DNA of 64,000 nucleotides from Zeugodacus cucurbitae (lineage: Eukaryota > Arthropoda > Insecta > Diptera > Tephritidae), in assembly GCF_028554725.1 (NCBI RefSeq), contig NC_071668.1, forward strand, positions 6,593,001 to 6,657,000. Direction: 5' to 3'. The notes under the pieces were generated by a model. It searched no databases, was not told the origin of the DNA, and was given only the letters and a program-made list of their open reading frames with translations. Positions within the stretch are counted from its first letter, which is position 1, and every line of letters starts with the position of its first letter. The position numbers and the translations under genes are program-made. Shown in pieces: positions 23,555 through 36,466 of this stretch.

Positions 23555-24908
23555 AACAAGAAAAAACGTTAACTTCGGCTGTACCCAAGCTAATATACCC
23601 TTCACAGGTGCATTTGTTTTAGTAACTATGGGTTTAAGCAAATCTAAAGACGTAAGAAAAAGAAAACATTTTACTAATTCCTTTTAGCCGGGTTCTTTGC
23701 TAGAAACATTAAGGTTATATAGTTAACCGATCTGAACAATTTCTTCGGAGATTATATTATTACCTTAAGCAATAATCCATGTCAAATTTTGTGAAGATAC
23801 CACGTCAAATGCGAAAATTTTCCATACAAGCCCTTGATTCCGATCGCTCGGTTTGTATGGCAGCTATATGCTATAGAGAACCCATCTGAACAATTTTTTC
23901 GGAGATTAAATTATTTCTATGAACAATAACTCACACCAAATTTCGTGAAGATATGTAGTAAAATGCGGAAGTTTTCCATACAAGCTCTTGATTCCGATCG
24001 TTCTGTTTGTATGGCAGTTATATGATATAGTGAACCGATCCGAACAATTTTTTAGGAGATTAAATTATTTCTATGAACAATAACTCACACGAAATTTCGT
24101 GAAGATATGTAGTAAACTGCGGAAGTTTTCCATACAAGCCCTTGATTCCGATCGTTCAGTTTGTATGGCAGTTATATGATATAGTGAACCGATCCGAACA
24201 ATTTTTTAGGAGATTAAATTATTTCTATGAACAATAACTCTCACGAAATTTCGTGAAGATATGTAGTAAACTGCGGAAGTTTTCCATACAAGCCATTGAT
24301 TCCGATCGTTCAGTTTGTATGGCAGCTATATGCTATAGTGAACCCATCTGAACAATTTCTTCGGAGATTAAATTATTTCTATGAACAATAACTCACACCA
24401 AATTTCGTGAAGATATGTAGTAAAATGCGGAAGTTTTCCATACAAGCCCTTGATTCCGATCGTTCAGTTTGTATGGCAGTTATATGATATAGTGAACCGA
24501 TCCGAACAATTTTTTAGGAGATTAAATTATTTCTATGAACAATAACTCACACGAAATTTCGTGAAGATATGTAGTAAACTGCGGAAGTTTTCCATACAAG
24601 CCATTGATTCCGATCGTTCAGTTTGTATGGCAGTTATATGATATAGTGGTCCGATATCGGCAGTTCCGACAAATGAGCAGCTTGAAGAGAAAATAACATC
24701 TGCCAAATTTCAAAACGATATCTTAAAAACTGAAGGACTAGTTCGTATATATACAGACAGACAGACAGACAGACAGACAGACGGACATGGCTAAATCGAC
24801 TCAGTTCAACATACTGATCATTTATATATATACTTTATAGGGCCTCCGACGCTTCCTTCTGGGTGTTACAAACTTCGTGACAAACTTAATATACCCTGTT
24901 CAGGGTAT
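23555..24908 (+). mobile_element. Helentron/DINE-1-like family B, near-complete, with internal tandem array
   Basis: The left end is AACAAGAAAAAACGTTAACT followed by 'TTCGGCTGTACCCAAGCTAA'. The right end is a hairpin, ATACCCTGTTCAGGGTAT, at 24891-24908. A 154-bp tandem array fills the centre and a (GACA)n run lies at 24753-24782. There is no coding capacity. Short sub-terminal inverted ATACCCT motifs, a 3' hairpin and a central array of about 150-bp repeats are the described architecture of non-autonomous Helentrons (DINE-1/HINE). The assignment is by architecture, not by a verified match. Confidence 0.7.
23697..24650 (+). repeat. 154-bp tandem array, about six units
   Basis: GTTTGTATGG occurs at 23851, 24005, 24159, 24313, 24467 and 24621, exactly 154 bp apart each time. 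Each unit contains 'GAACAATTTYTTCGGAGATT', 'GAACAATAACTCACAC' and 'TCCATACAAGCCCTTGATTC'. The first unit is the most diverged and the later ones are nearly identical, indicating recent expansion by unequal exchange. Higher-order alternation is visible: some units carry 'CAGCTATATGCTATAG' and others 'CAGTTATATGATATAG'. Confidence 0.92.
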
Positions 24909-25937
24909 GAAAACATTAATTATTAAAAGAATTTTTATTGCATATATTTTTAAATGCTTAAATATTTAATGAAAAAACATTAGAATATACTAATATTTAA
25001 AATTTTCATTAAATTAATAATTAAAAAAATTAAAAAAAAAATAAAAAAATATTAATTAATAAAAGAATTTTTATTGCAAATATTTTAATTGCTTAAATTT
25101 TCCCGTAAATTTTTTTGTCAATTAATAACACAAATAATACACTATTTATTGCTTGCTTGCCGCCTGCTTTACATATGCGCAAATTATGTAATTTTCCGCC
25201 ACTTTAAATCCATTTCTATCACAGATACTCGTAAATCCTCGCAATCAATAACCATAAAAATGCCAGCAATTTTGTAGCACAACAAAAAAAACGTGCGCAA
25301 CAACAAAAATGCATAATAGTGAAGCGAAAATAATAAATAAATGCCAGCAAATATTTGACGTATAAATAACGGACACGCACATGCATACATACATATATAC
25401 AGAGATACATATGTATATAAAAAGATATGAATGCATGCAAATTTGACATCACTCAGCTATCAGACGACCCAGCAATAATATTTAACTGGCGATAACTACC
25501 TGTAGCAACACATTTTTTTCACATGAGTGTATGTATTTAAATATGTATGTGTGTGTGAATGCAAAATCTTATAAAAGCTCATAGGCAACTGCAAAAGCTA
25601 TTGAAGCATTGACCGCCAAAAAGTGCGCTATAAATAAACATTAATGTATTTAGGGCAACACGACATGCAGATACACACTTACATACATTTACACTCACGT
25701 GCAAATATTTTTGTAGCGACAACACAAAAACACAAAGCAAACGCAAAAAAAAACAATTAAAAACACAACACAGAAATAAAGAAATATACACAAATTGTGT
25801 ACAACAACAACGATTTTCCATTTCGATTTGTTGCAACAACAAGGTGTTGTTGAGTTTTTCGTATTTTCGCATATTTACAAGCAAATATGTAGCTTTTGGT
25901 ATAAAAGTAACAATAACAAAAATAACAGAAATCACAA

Positions 25938-27706
25938 CACAAGTAAGGAAGAGCTAAGTTCGGGTGTAACCGAACATTTTACACTCTCGCAATTTGTTTA
26001 TTTGATTTTATTTATATAAACAACAATTTGACTCTGATATTCGGCATATATGTATATGGTATAAAGTCCATTGGATGTTGGGAACCATAATATTAGGTAT
26101 ATGGTAGTTGCGATTTCACTCATTTTGTGCACGGAGACATATTATTAGAAGAAACATATTCCCTCTGAATTTCTTCAAAATATCAGAGAGACTTAACAAT
26201 ATTTTCGGTAAAATAAAAATTAGAAGCACTGAGGTTCTCATATTCGATATATAGGGTCTTGAAAACTTATGGACCGATTTCGACGATTTTTAGAAGAGCG
26301 ATGAGAATCTTTAAATGCAGTATTACTGTTCCGATATCTAGTGAAGATATATATATTTATATTTTGTAAAGTAAACGATTCAGATCGACTTCAAAGTTCT
26401 GGTTGTGGTTGTCAACCGATTTGGACTATTTTCACAACATATCATTAGGAAGCTAGGAAGATATTATGGACCGAATTTCGTTAAAATACGTAAATAGTTT
26501 CGGAGATATGATTTTTGACCCATAAGTGGACCACGCCCATTTAAAATTTTCTATATCATTTTGAGTGCAGCTCTTCTGTACCTTCTTTATAAAGAAATTT
26601 AAGCTTTCTGCTGGCTTTCCTTACTGAGTTAAAGCATTTTTAGTAGTTTTCAACATAACCTTTGTATGGGAGGAGAGCGTGGTTATAATCCGATTTCCTC
26701 CATTTTAGGATTGTATAAGGTAGTACCTAAAAAAACGACTCCAGGAAGTTTCCTTGATATAACTCTAGTAGTTTACGAGATATGTACAAAACACTTAGTA
26801 GGGGACGGGGCCACGCTCACTTTTTAAAAAAAATTACATCCACATACATAGGCCCCTTCATAGTGTGATCCTTCATGCCGAATTTTACTTCAAAATCTTA
26901 ATTTATGTCCTAATTATACACTACTGGAAAAAATTAAGGGATCAAAAAAAAACTCCAAATATTTGGGCAAATTTCAACAGGCCGTAACTTCGAAAGAAAT
27001 GGTCGTACAAGAAATCGATAAAGAAGGAAATTATAGCTCCAAGTGTCTAGTTTTTTGGATTAGAACTTTAAAAACTTTTGAGTAATCGTAGAAAAACCAG
27101 CAACAAAAAAAAATTCAAATTTTTTTTATTTTTTTTTGCATTTTTTTGAGCTTAACCACTATAAGGATCGGATACTTTGTTCATTTAGCTTTAATTTGGT
27201 TTTTTGAACACCTCGATACGTCCACTTCTCGCCGAGATATCGGTCTTCAAATGGAAAAGAATCCTTTTGCCTTTGATTATCGATATCTCAGCAACCAATG
27301 ATCGCACAGAAAGTTAAAGGTGGATTTCAAGAACCTGAATGAATTCTCATTAACGACTAGCCATTGCTTTTCCACGCCCGTAGACAAAAAAGAATCTAAA
27401 AAAATTTTGAAAATATTTTTGTTGCTGGTTTTTCTACGATTACTCAAAAACCGCAGAGGTGCCAAGAAATATGTCTTCCAAGTTTCATCAAGATATCTAA
27501 ATTTTTACTCAAGCTACAGCTTGCATGGACGGACGGATAGACAGACCGACGGACAGACAGACCCCCGGATTTGGACTTTACTCATCACCCTGATCACTTT
27601 GGTATATATAACCCTATATCTAACTCGTTTAGTTTTAGGACTTACAAACAACCGTTATGTGAACAAAACTATAATACTCTCGTAGCAACTTTGTTGCGAG
27701 AGTATA
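25938..27706 (+). mobile_element. Helentron/DINE-1-like family A copy 2, interrupted
   Basis: It starts with ACAAGTAAGGAAGAGCTAAG and 'GTTCGGGTGTAACCGAAC', and ends with TTGTTGCGAGAGTATA at 27706. The inner inverted repeat ACTCTCGCAA/TTGCGAGAGT is present. It is longer than its relatives because unrelated sequence at about 26931-27462 replaces the section corresponding to 34160-34250 of copy 3. It is non-coding. Confidence 0.75.
26931..27462. mobile_element. Tc1/mariner-like insertion inside family A copy 2
   Basis: The left edge reads ACACTACTGGAAAAAATTAA, similar in form to Tc1-like inverted-repeat ends. A 34-bp inverted repeat, partly GAGTAATCGTAGAAAAACCA at 27076-27109 and its complement at 27416-27449, lies inside. 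No transposase is readable. The right edge is placed where family A similarity resumes ('GTGCCAAGAAATATG'). The superfamily is uncertain. Confidence 0.5.
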
Positions 27707-28828
27707 ACAATAACAACATTTATAACAAACACCTACCATAGTAAAACCAACAAATTCCCGCTTTGCTTAAGCGAAAGAGCAACAAAATCACACGGCATTT
27801 GCATTGCATGGCGGCGAGTTCATGCGAGGACGCAGTGTATATATGTATGTATGACAGTCTGGTTACGGTACTTTGCGGCTTGAGTGCAGTCATTCATCAA
27901 AAATAAATTAAATGCACAGACAATCACTTTGGCATCGAGTATTTTATGTAATTACGGGCTGTACGAGATTAACATACAATTCAATGCATAGACATACAGT
28001 CATACAGACATACAGACATACATACATACATATATAGATACATGTAAGAACATAATAAATTCTATTGTGCTTGTGCAAAATCACTCAAGTATATATGCCA
28101 GGCTCACATAAAGCATTGTTGTTGCATATTTATAAATGTATTATTACACATATGATTACATACAGACTTAAGTAACAATGTGCTTGTATACATATGGGTG
28201 TATTGGTGCTAACAAATGGCATAAATTCAACAAGAATTGTAAATAATTTGTAATGCCACACAAAACAAGGAAATACAGTTGACTAGACATACATAAGCAC
28301 ATATTGTTGGCATCCATAGATATATATTTACACACACATATACATACAAAAGTATAAATTCACATATGAACAATGGTCGGTTGAACGCTTCCAAGACAAT
28401 TTACAACAATTTACATGCATATTTAATGCCATAAGCACAAATATTAATATGACGACAGACATTTATTGTTACAAATATAGATACACACAGACAAAGCGTG
28501 TATAATTTATTTATAGAAATTTTCTACGAGTACACAAAAGGCTTTATAAAACCCCCTTAGTGTATTTGCTTTTGAAGCTTTTTGTTAAATATACATTTAT
28601 GAAATGAATTAATTTGAATATAGCATGAGTTAAAGGTGATGCATGCTTAGTACAACATCAACAAATAATAAAAAATAAATACAATACGAAACTGGAAAGC
28701 TCAAATGCTGACGAACATTAGTTAATCAGTAATTGGTATAAATTAAAGGATTTTGACAAATTATAAAGCAAAATTTTATTTTAAAATGTTTACAAATGAA
28801 CTCAATAATCCTCATTCTAGAAAATTAT

Positions 28829-29049
28829 TAGGTCTACAACTTTGCTTCCGCCGTTTTCCAATAGATGCGTCAAGTCGATTAAATCGATGAAATCGTTTTA
28901 TATCGATCTTGTACATTTGTGTGAACATTAACCCAACAAAATATTAGTAGAGATCTGTTTGCATCGCAAACTTATTCTCAAAACTGAAAATGTCACTTTT
29001 TGAGCCGAATTCTCGACATCTCGTCAAAAGTAGCAAAGTTGTAGACCTA
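28829..29049 (+). mobile_element. Miniature mariner family 1 element, internally deleted
   Basis: TA dinucleotides flank a 217-bp element whose ends are inverted repeats beginning GGTCTACAACTTTGCT. The left part matches the 5' end of the mariner at 49372-50219, including the untranslated leader and the first ten transposase codons ('MSLFEPNSR'). The rest of the transposase is deleted up to the right inverted repeat. This is a direct derivative of the full-length family, not an unrelated MITE. Confidence 0.9.
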
Positions 29050-29222
29050 TATGAACCAATATTATAAATTACCTAGAATTATTTTAAGGCTAGGTTGATA
29101 GCATATTATGTCACATGAAATAAATTCAGTACTATTCGGGATATCCACATATTATACCAGCTTAAGTGGTATAGTTTTTATACGACGAATTGATGGAAAA
29201 TCATTATATTGGTTCTATGGGG

Positions 29223-29792
29223 CCACTGTTGACAGTTATAACTTTGAAGTTGTAGATAATTTCGTACACCTACGCACCAGCATCAACACCAATAATAATG
29301 CCAGCCTTGAAACCTAACGCAGAATCCCTCTTGCCAACAGGTGCTACTATGGACTGAGGAGGCAATTGAAAAGTAAAGTCCTCTCTCGAAGAATAAAAAC
29401 CAAACTCTACAAGTCCCTCATTATTTGCGTCCTACTTTATGGGGCAGGAGCGTGAACGATGTCAACAACCGAAGAGACGGCACTAGGAGTTTTCGAGAGA
29501 ATAGTTTTGCGGAAGATGTACGGTCTCTTAGACTTAGTTCAGCGAATAAAAAGACAGCGGATACGCTGGCTAAGTCATGCTGTTCGAATATATGAAAGTA
29601 CTCCAGCTCTGAAATTGTTCGTTACAGTATCGGCGGAAGCCGAGAAAGAGGGAGAAGGACCAGGTGGGAGAAGGACCTGGCTTCACTTGGTATTACCAAT
29701 TGGCGCCAAACAGCCAAAAGTGATTTGAATGGCGCACTGTTGTGGGCTCGGCTATAACCACGTAAGCGGTGTCTACACCAGTCAAAAAGAAG
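29223..29792 (+). mobile_element. RTE-like LINE, 5'-truncated degenerate copy
   Basis: It matches the LINE at 8681-9947 from the 'VDSYNFEVVDNF' codons to the end. It is more decayed: in-frame stops occur at about 29316 and 29453, and a block corresponding to 'GNGEYRRRWNDELYEL' is deleted. The short direct repeat ATGGGG at 29217-29222 and 29793-29798 may be the target-site duplication, but at 6 bp it is weak. The frame at 29459-29728 is a piece of this pseudogene. Confidence 0.85.
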
Positions 29793-30501
29793 ATGGGGTC
29801 TAGAGAAACTTTTGGAAAAATTTCATGAAGTTTTTACACCAAATCTTACTATGTTCCCGTTATAAAGTCAAACGGAAATCGGAACTTCTCAAGTACATTA
29901 TTCGCGACCTGTAGTATATATGAGCCGATTTCCACAATTTTGTATCCGAGTTGCCAAATTTCATGAAACCTATTTTTGGTAGCATTTCTTTCGATTATTT
30001 AATTGGTATCTTAGATATCTAGGGAAAATTCATATAAGTTGACTTCTAATGATTTTACGTTTTGGAATGAAAACCTGAAACCTCTTACCGATAATTTATC
30101 TGAGATTTTAGTTGAACTCGGCCGTTGAGCACAGACTCCAACTTACTTGGATAAGCAAGTGTTATATTCAGCCTTAGACTTATTTTCCTTGACTCCTGCC
30201 CTAATCAGAATTAGCTCTTGTTCTATTGGGCGACAGAGTGCAGGGTTGTATTTGATGTTGGCTAACTTGCCATTGATTCACGCCTTCTCATATATTACAT
30301 GCAAGGCTTTAAGTGATTATTTCATCCCAAGAACTTCCAATATATTTCTATTATATTCTTGATTGTGCAAAGAGTGGCTAAGTTTAACATTAGTATAGTT
30401 TCAATACTAATTGCTTCATCGATCGTCCAATATTTTCTGACACAAAACCAATTCTTCCTCATAGGATCTCAACATTACCACAATTATATTTATAAACCTG
30501 C

Positions 30502-30895
30502 CTTAATAGCCTTTTCGCACAGCCAAATTAATTGACTAATTAAAATTTTAATTGAGAAACCAGTTTTTGCCTTTCGCACTGCCGGCTACTCCACAATCGA
30601 TTGGCTGTTATACATTTTTGTTTTTACTTTTGATGAAAAGTTGATAAATTTCAACAGCTAATTGCTATTTTCTCAATAACCACAGTCATTATTGCTAGTC
30701 GTGACATCTACCGTCGAGTAGTATTACTGCTTCCGTACAAAAACTCGCAGTATTGCATTGCATTTTCAAGTCGATTATTATTCAATTAAAAATTAATGTA
30801 GATTTTTGTATGGTAAATCGATCTAAATTAGCGCTTTAATCGAGCAAAGGCCAATTAATTTATTAAATAGCTCCTGTGCAAAAAGCCTATAAGGC
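30502..30895. mobile_element. Inverted-repeat element, about 0.39 kb
   Basis: AATAGCCTTTTCGCACAG near 30505-30522 is matched by the complement of CTGTGCAAAAAGCCTATA near 30874-30891 at about 14 of 18 positions, and further imperfect pairing of 'AATTAATT' blocks lies inside. It is non-coding. Superfamily and target-site duplication are not clear. Confidence 0.5.
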
Positions 30896-32739
30896 TCCAA
30901 AATACGAATTTCTTATAAAAATAATATCTACTACTGCAGAAATCTTTGACAGTATTGACATGTCTCAGTATACCAATTTCTCACATTCATTATTTCCTTT
31001 TCTCTGAGCAATGATATATTAACCAGGATCACAAGGTCGCTACAGAATCGGTAATTGAAAGCTGCAGAACCACATCTACACCTACTGTGACTACCATGAC
31101 GATCTGCTGTCTCAACTGAGCAGCCTAAATGTGATATAATTTATTATAATAAGCTAACGTCATGCCATTGAAGTGTTGTTTAGCCAGCGCTAAGCCATAT
31201 CGAATGACAGTAATTTATTGAAATTTCACTCGTATTTGCCGCCACCAATAACAAACTTATAATCCGGTCAAATTGAGTCATTACACAAATACACACACAC
31301 ACAAGTACAAGCATATACATGGTGGCAACAACAACAATGCGAGTTTTTGGCAGCATTTCTTATTTATTACCGTTTTCAATGAATTTTCATGATACCATCA
31401 ACGAAGTGATAAAAAATCCTTAGCTCAATACAAAATGTCCGAATATTTCAATGGAATCCAGCGAATATATCAAATTTTATTAACCCTTAAAGCATTACAT
31501 ACGGTGGATAGTATGTAGTACGAGCGCTGTGGAGGGCGCTGTCGAGGGCATGACGACCGTAAGAATGATTAATTAACACAGGGGCCGGGCAAGTCAGCGG
31601 GTGGCCGCAGCAAAAAGTAACTGTAACTGGCAAGTGATATTTATATATGCGCTGATATTATATATAGCAGAGAGAGGAGTTGTAGGCGTGTTGTGGCACA
31701 AAAAACGAGCTGCCAAACGCAGAAAACACCGAAACACACATACACACGCACATCAATCGACATTAATAAAAATTTGTTACGCAGCAATGACTGAGTACAA
31801 CCCGCAATAAGCAAGCTAACGAACTGCCAACAAGCTGCAAGCACAGTGGCTGACCAGCGTTGCCACACCGGACTGACCGGTGGCACATTCACTTCTGAGC
31901 ACACACATACATATGTATATATAGGCAGGCAGCTGATCCCGTTGTCCGAACTCGGCATCGATTAAATTTTATTGACCATTATGCCAGGCATATGCAAGCA
32001 CCAAAAAAATACATACATGCGTATATTTGTATTTGTATTTGTGTTGCTGTTGGCATGCCCCAGTGACAGTGTTGACGCAGCAGCGTCCGACAGCAACGGA
32101 TATATGTATGTACAAAATAACCGAAGCAAATAAGTATATATAAAAAGGGAAGCAAAGAGAAAATGGCTAAAAATGAGAAAATGAAATGAAAATGAAAATT
32201 GAGAAGAAAAACAACAACAACAACCAATGGCAGCTGCAAATATTGTAGCCTGAGCCGGCAGGTTTCGCAGTGTGAAATGCAATCCGTAGAAAAATACACG
32301 GAACACGTGAAGCTAACCACACAGATCAAATGTTCACACAATGTGGCACGTTCGCTGTTAACTACATATTGATATATATGTATATATATTTATATATAGA
32401 GCATATATGCTTTAGTGTGTGTGTGTTTATATGCGTGCATGTGCGATGTGACGTTTTGCGGACAGCTCTGTGTAACAGCAGGCAACTCCCGGTGGACACA
32501 TGTACTCGTATGTGTATTGACTAATGCACTTACGCGCATTTCGGTGACGCGTTAAATTGAACATATTTCAAAAAAAATTTCAAGAAACTACGGAAAAATT
32601 GTTAAATAAGTACTTAATAATACAGTAAGCGCTCCACTTGAGAACAAGTTACAGCTTAAATCACAGATTGAGTTACAGCTTCCCAAAGTGTAATCACGTA
32701 GAAATTCTTTCCGAAATTGTAAATCATGAAAGGAGTTTT

Positions 32740-34700
32740 TGCAATATTTCACTTAAACAAGGCAAAGCTTTCACTAGCCAAACATTTTTATTTTCTGAGC
32801 TTTCTTTGTGATAACACATTACTTTTATAGTTCCGAATGTTTGTTAATAGAAAAAAAAATAACTAAAAAAAGAAATTCAGTGAAAGCTTCCAAGTCTTAA
32901 AAAATCTTCTGCAATTTTTCTAAGCTAATTACCGAAAAAATTAATTTGATACGAAATACTAAAGTGTTTTTGCAAGCTTTTACCAAAAAATTTAAAGCTT
33001 TCACTTTCCCAAAACCTGTATTCACTTTGTCGCTGATATTTCTTTATGATCACACATTACTTTTGAGGTTTCGACGGTGTATTTATTTAAAAACATGAAA
33101 TAATAAAATAAAGTTATTGAAAGCTCTTAAGACCCGAAAAGGTCAAAACAATTTTAAGTTTCAGAGCTAATAACTAACTACTACTACTTTTGCAAGCTTT
33201 CACCAAAACAAAGTAAAGCTTTCACATACCTAACTTATGCATTCACTGAGATTTCTTAATGATCAAATATTACTTATTTATTAAAACAAATAGAACAATA
33301 AACAAATAAGGAATGACTAAGTTCGGGTGAAACCGAACATTTTATACTCTCGCAATTTATTTATTTAACTTTATTAATATTATATAATACAAAATTTGAC
33401 CACATATTCCTCATATATATTGTATAAAGTCCATTGAAAGTTGGAAACCCTAATATTAGGTTAGAAGCACCGAGGTCCTCGTGTTCGATATATGGGGCCT
33501 TAAAAACCTATGGTCCGATTTCGGCGATTTTTAGAATGGGGCTGCCACACTATTAACATAGTATTTGTGGAAAGTTCTGCACCGATATCTTCACTAGTGC
33601 TTACTTTATATATTGTAAAGTAAACGATTCAGATTGTCTTCAAAGTTCTGGTATATAGGAAGTAGGCGTGGTTGTGAAGCGATTTGGCCTATTTTCACAA
33701 CATATCATAGGGATGTAAGGAAACTATTACAAACCAAGTTTCATTGAAATCGGTCGAGTAGTTCCTGAGATATGGTTTTTGACCCATAAGTGGGCGACGC
33801 CACGCCCATTTTCCATTTTGTAAAAAAATCTCAGTGCAGCTTTCATCTGCCATTTCTTATATAACATTTGGTGTTTCTGACGTTTTTCGTTGGTGAGTTA
33901 ACGCACTTTTAGTAATTTTCAACCTAACTTTGTATGGGAGGTGGGCGTGGTTATTATCCGATTTCTTTCATTTTTGGACGGTATAAGGAAATGGCTAAAA
34001 TAAACGACTGCAGAAAGTTTGGTTTATATAGCTTTATTGGTTTGCGAGTTATATACAAAACACCTATTTGGGGGCGGGGTTACGGCCACTTTTTCAAAAA
34101 ATCCATCCGAATGTGCCCCTCCCTAATGGGATCCTATGTTCCCATAACTTTATTTATGGCTTAGTTATGACACTGTATAGGTTTTCGGTTTTCGCCATTT
34201 TGTGGGCGTGGCAGTGGACCGATTTTGCCCGAAAGCAACCTCCTCAGAATGCCAAGAAACATGTGTTCCAAGTTTTCATTAAGATATCTTAATTATTTCA
34301 AGTTATCGCTTGCACGGACAGACAGACAGACGGACGGACAGACATCCGGATTTCAAATCCACTCGTCATCCTGATCATTTATGTATATATAGACCCATAT
34401 CTAACTCTTATATTTCTTGGTGACACAAACAACCGTTATGTGAACAAAACTATTATACTCTGTGCAACAGGTTGCGAGAGTATAAAAAGAAAAATGTGAA
34501 AACTCAAGTCCCAAAAAATGAATTTTTTAACGACAAAATTTTAACTAACAAAAACAGCTTTGCTTTCACAAAAAAGGAAAAGTTTCACTTAACAAAATAC
34601 TGTATTGTATTCACTGATTTTTCTTGAAAAAATAACAAGTGAAAGTTCCAGTTTTTCTACGCTGATAATTCAAGCTTTCAATTGAAAAATATTAGAGAGG
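32740..34700. repeat. Degenerate ~225-bp tandem array split by an inserted element
   Basis: Units with 'GCAAGCTTTCACC', 'AAAGCTTTCAC' and 'GATCACACATTACTTTT' have AAAGCTTTCAC anchors at 32764, 32994 and 33215, about 225 bp apart. The array is then interrupted by family A copy 3, and a further related unit with 'AAAGTTTCACTTAAC' follows near 34573. The units are old and diverged. Confidence 0.65.
33301..34484 (+). mobile_element. Helentron/DINE-1-like family A copy 3
   Basis: It begins AACAAATAAGGAATGACTAA with 'TATACTCTCGCAA' at 33351 and ends at GTTGCGAGAGTATA. A GACAGACAGACGGACGGAC run precedes the right end, and the 'GGGCGTGGCAGTGGACCGAT' block is present. It interrupts the surrounding tandem array, so it inserted after the array formed. 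The frames at 33934-34292 are repeat-derived. Confidence 0.8.
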
Positions 34701-36447
34701 GGTTGACCCCCTTGTACATTTTCTAAGCAAAATTTGAAAAATAAGGAAATACTACAATATATCAATACAAAACTGAATACAATTGGGAACAAAACTAATG
34801 GAAAGCTTCTAAAGCTCCAAGTCCCAAAAAAAAAACGTAGAGAGCGAAATATATGACATTTCGTCTAATTGTAGGCAATATTTTTTCAGGCTTCAGCTTA
34901 AGCTTAATAGCTGCATAGAAGCTTTGCTTGGATTTTAGTTAACAACAAATAAAAAATCTTAAGAATTCACTCCTAACTCTAGAAATAATAAAAAAGGCCC
35001 AATCGTTACATTTGTTCCATCATTCACCGAATACATGCCGAAAATATTTCCTAAACAAGCATCCACTCACAGATATTTAGCTGTACCCGAGGCTTAATTT
35101 ACACACCCGCAGCAGACACTAGTCGCTCCAGTGTTGCACCCATCACCTTTGGTGTAAATCGATTTTTTCCTTTAACGACTTCACACACGCAAGTTAAACA
35201 GCAACAAAAACAAGACGACAAAATACTAAGTGCGCATACAAAATAAAAATAATGAAAACACATGTAACGGTATACGTAAACATGAAATGAAAAAACATTA
35301 CCAAAAAAGAAAAAAAAGCAAAGTAAATGAAAATCAAAATGAAATTGAAAGTGGAATTGTAAAAACGCCAAGTGATTTAGTACACGGCTGGCGTTAAGAC
35401 ACCAACTCGACCGGCAGACACACGCTTAGCATGCACATAGGCGCACCATAAAGTACGCGCACACACACACGCACGCACTCACGTCCATTTTTGTTTGCCT
35501 ACGTGTTGACATACGCGTGCTTTTTTTTATGACTCAGCCGCTTTTCCAACCCCACTGGACACTGAATTATTGCCTGCGCGGGGTGCTAGTGGCGATTGGT
35601 TGCGCGCGAAAGGATAACACTTCAGTGGCTGTTGTGTAGACTCCCTTGTAAATTATAACACGAACAAATGTTACAAATGGTCAAGCGTTTGCGTTTCGGA
35701 GGCAGAGTCATACGTTAGTGGGGGTTCATGAACTCTATCTGGCTTTCAGCCTTCCCTGCTGGGAAGCCGATTGACTAAAAATATACTTGAGAAGCTGGCG
35801 ATATAACAGCAATTGATAAGTGGAAATTCTAAAAATACCGTATTTTGAGAAAGAATAGATTGGTGAGTTGAAAAAGATAGGTCGAAAATACTCCCAACCT
35901 CACAAAAGATCCATACCTTTATAGAGGAGAGTTTGCTAAAAAGCTATTGATATAACCTGAATTATGAGAGATGCTTCTCCAGCACCCATTGAAGTCAAAG
36001 ATCTGTTCTAAGAAGATTTCAGTGTCCAAATTCCCGACAGCGGCCATGTGTCAATCTTTTACATTGCTGTCCGCACCTATATATTTGAAAACCAATATGC
36101 AGTTCCCTCAATTCCTTACGCAAATTATTCCCGGACTTGCCCTACAAGACCTCATTTTGTTGAAGAACTCCCACATACATATAACTCCATATCAGTTTGG
36201 TGCGAATTGGAGCGGAACAAAAGCAACCGCATCAGTTCAGTTGTGCGCCCAAAAATCGTTATTTTTTTACACACCACTCATAGCACTTCGTATTTTTTCT
36301 TACTTCGACTCTACAAAACAAATGTGCTTGTCAATGTTGGAGAAAATGAAAAACTCTAAAACAAAAACAACAAAAACATGACCAACCGCAGCTGTCACGG
36401 GAAAAACTCAATACAGAACAACAAATTGAATACGTTAATTATTGCCT

Positions 36448-36466
36448 GAGAGAGAGAGAGAGAGAG
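36448..36466. repeat. (GA)n microsatellite
   Basis: About nine GA units. Another GA run overlaps the eys donor region at 44179-44191. Confidence 0.9.

Noticed and set aside
23697..24650. CRISPR-like array
   Set aside because: The 154-bp units are contiguous tandem repeats without unique spacers, inside a transposon in an animal genome.
31601..32341. Cluster of frames of 69-120 codons near 32 kb
   Set aside because: Mutually overlapping, low-complexity and hydrophobic by composition of T-rich DNA; no start context or homology that I recognise.
34866..34880. Extra Su(Hw)-like site (GTAGGCAATA), with similar partial sites at 2934, 59801 and 59951
   Set aside because: Only half of the motif is matched, so I did not count these among the eleven.
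35971..36381. 136-codon frame and overlapping 103-codon frame at 36048
   Set aside because: No domain, no splice or promoter context, and two frames of similar length overlap in AT-rich sequence. Not supportable as a gene, though I cannot exclude an old element remnant.
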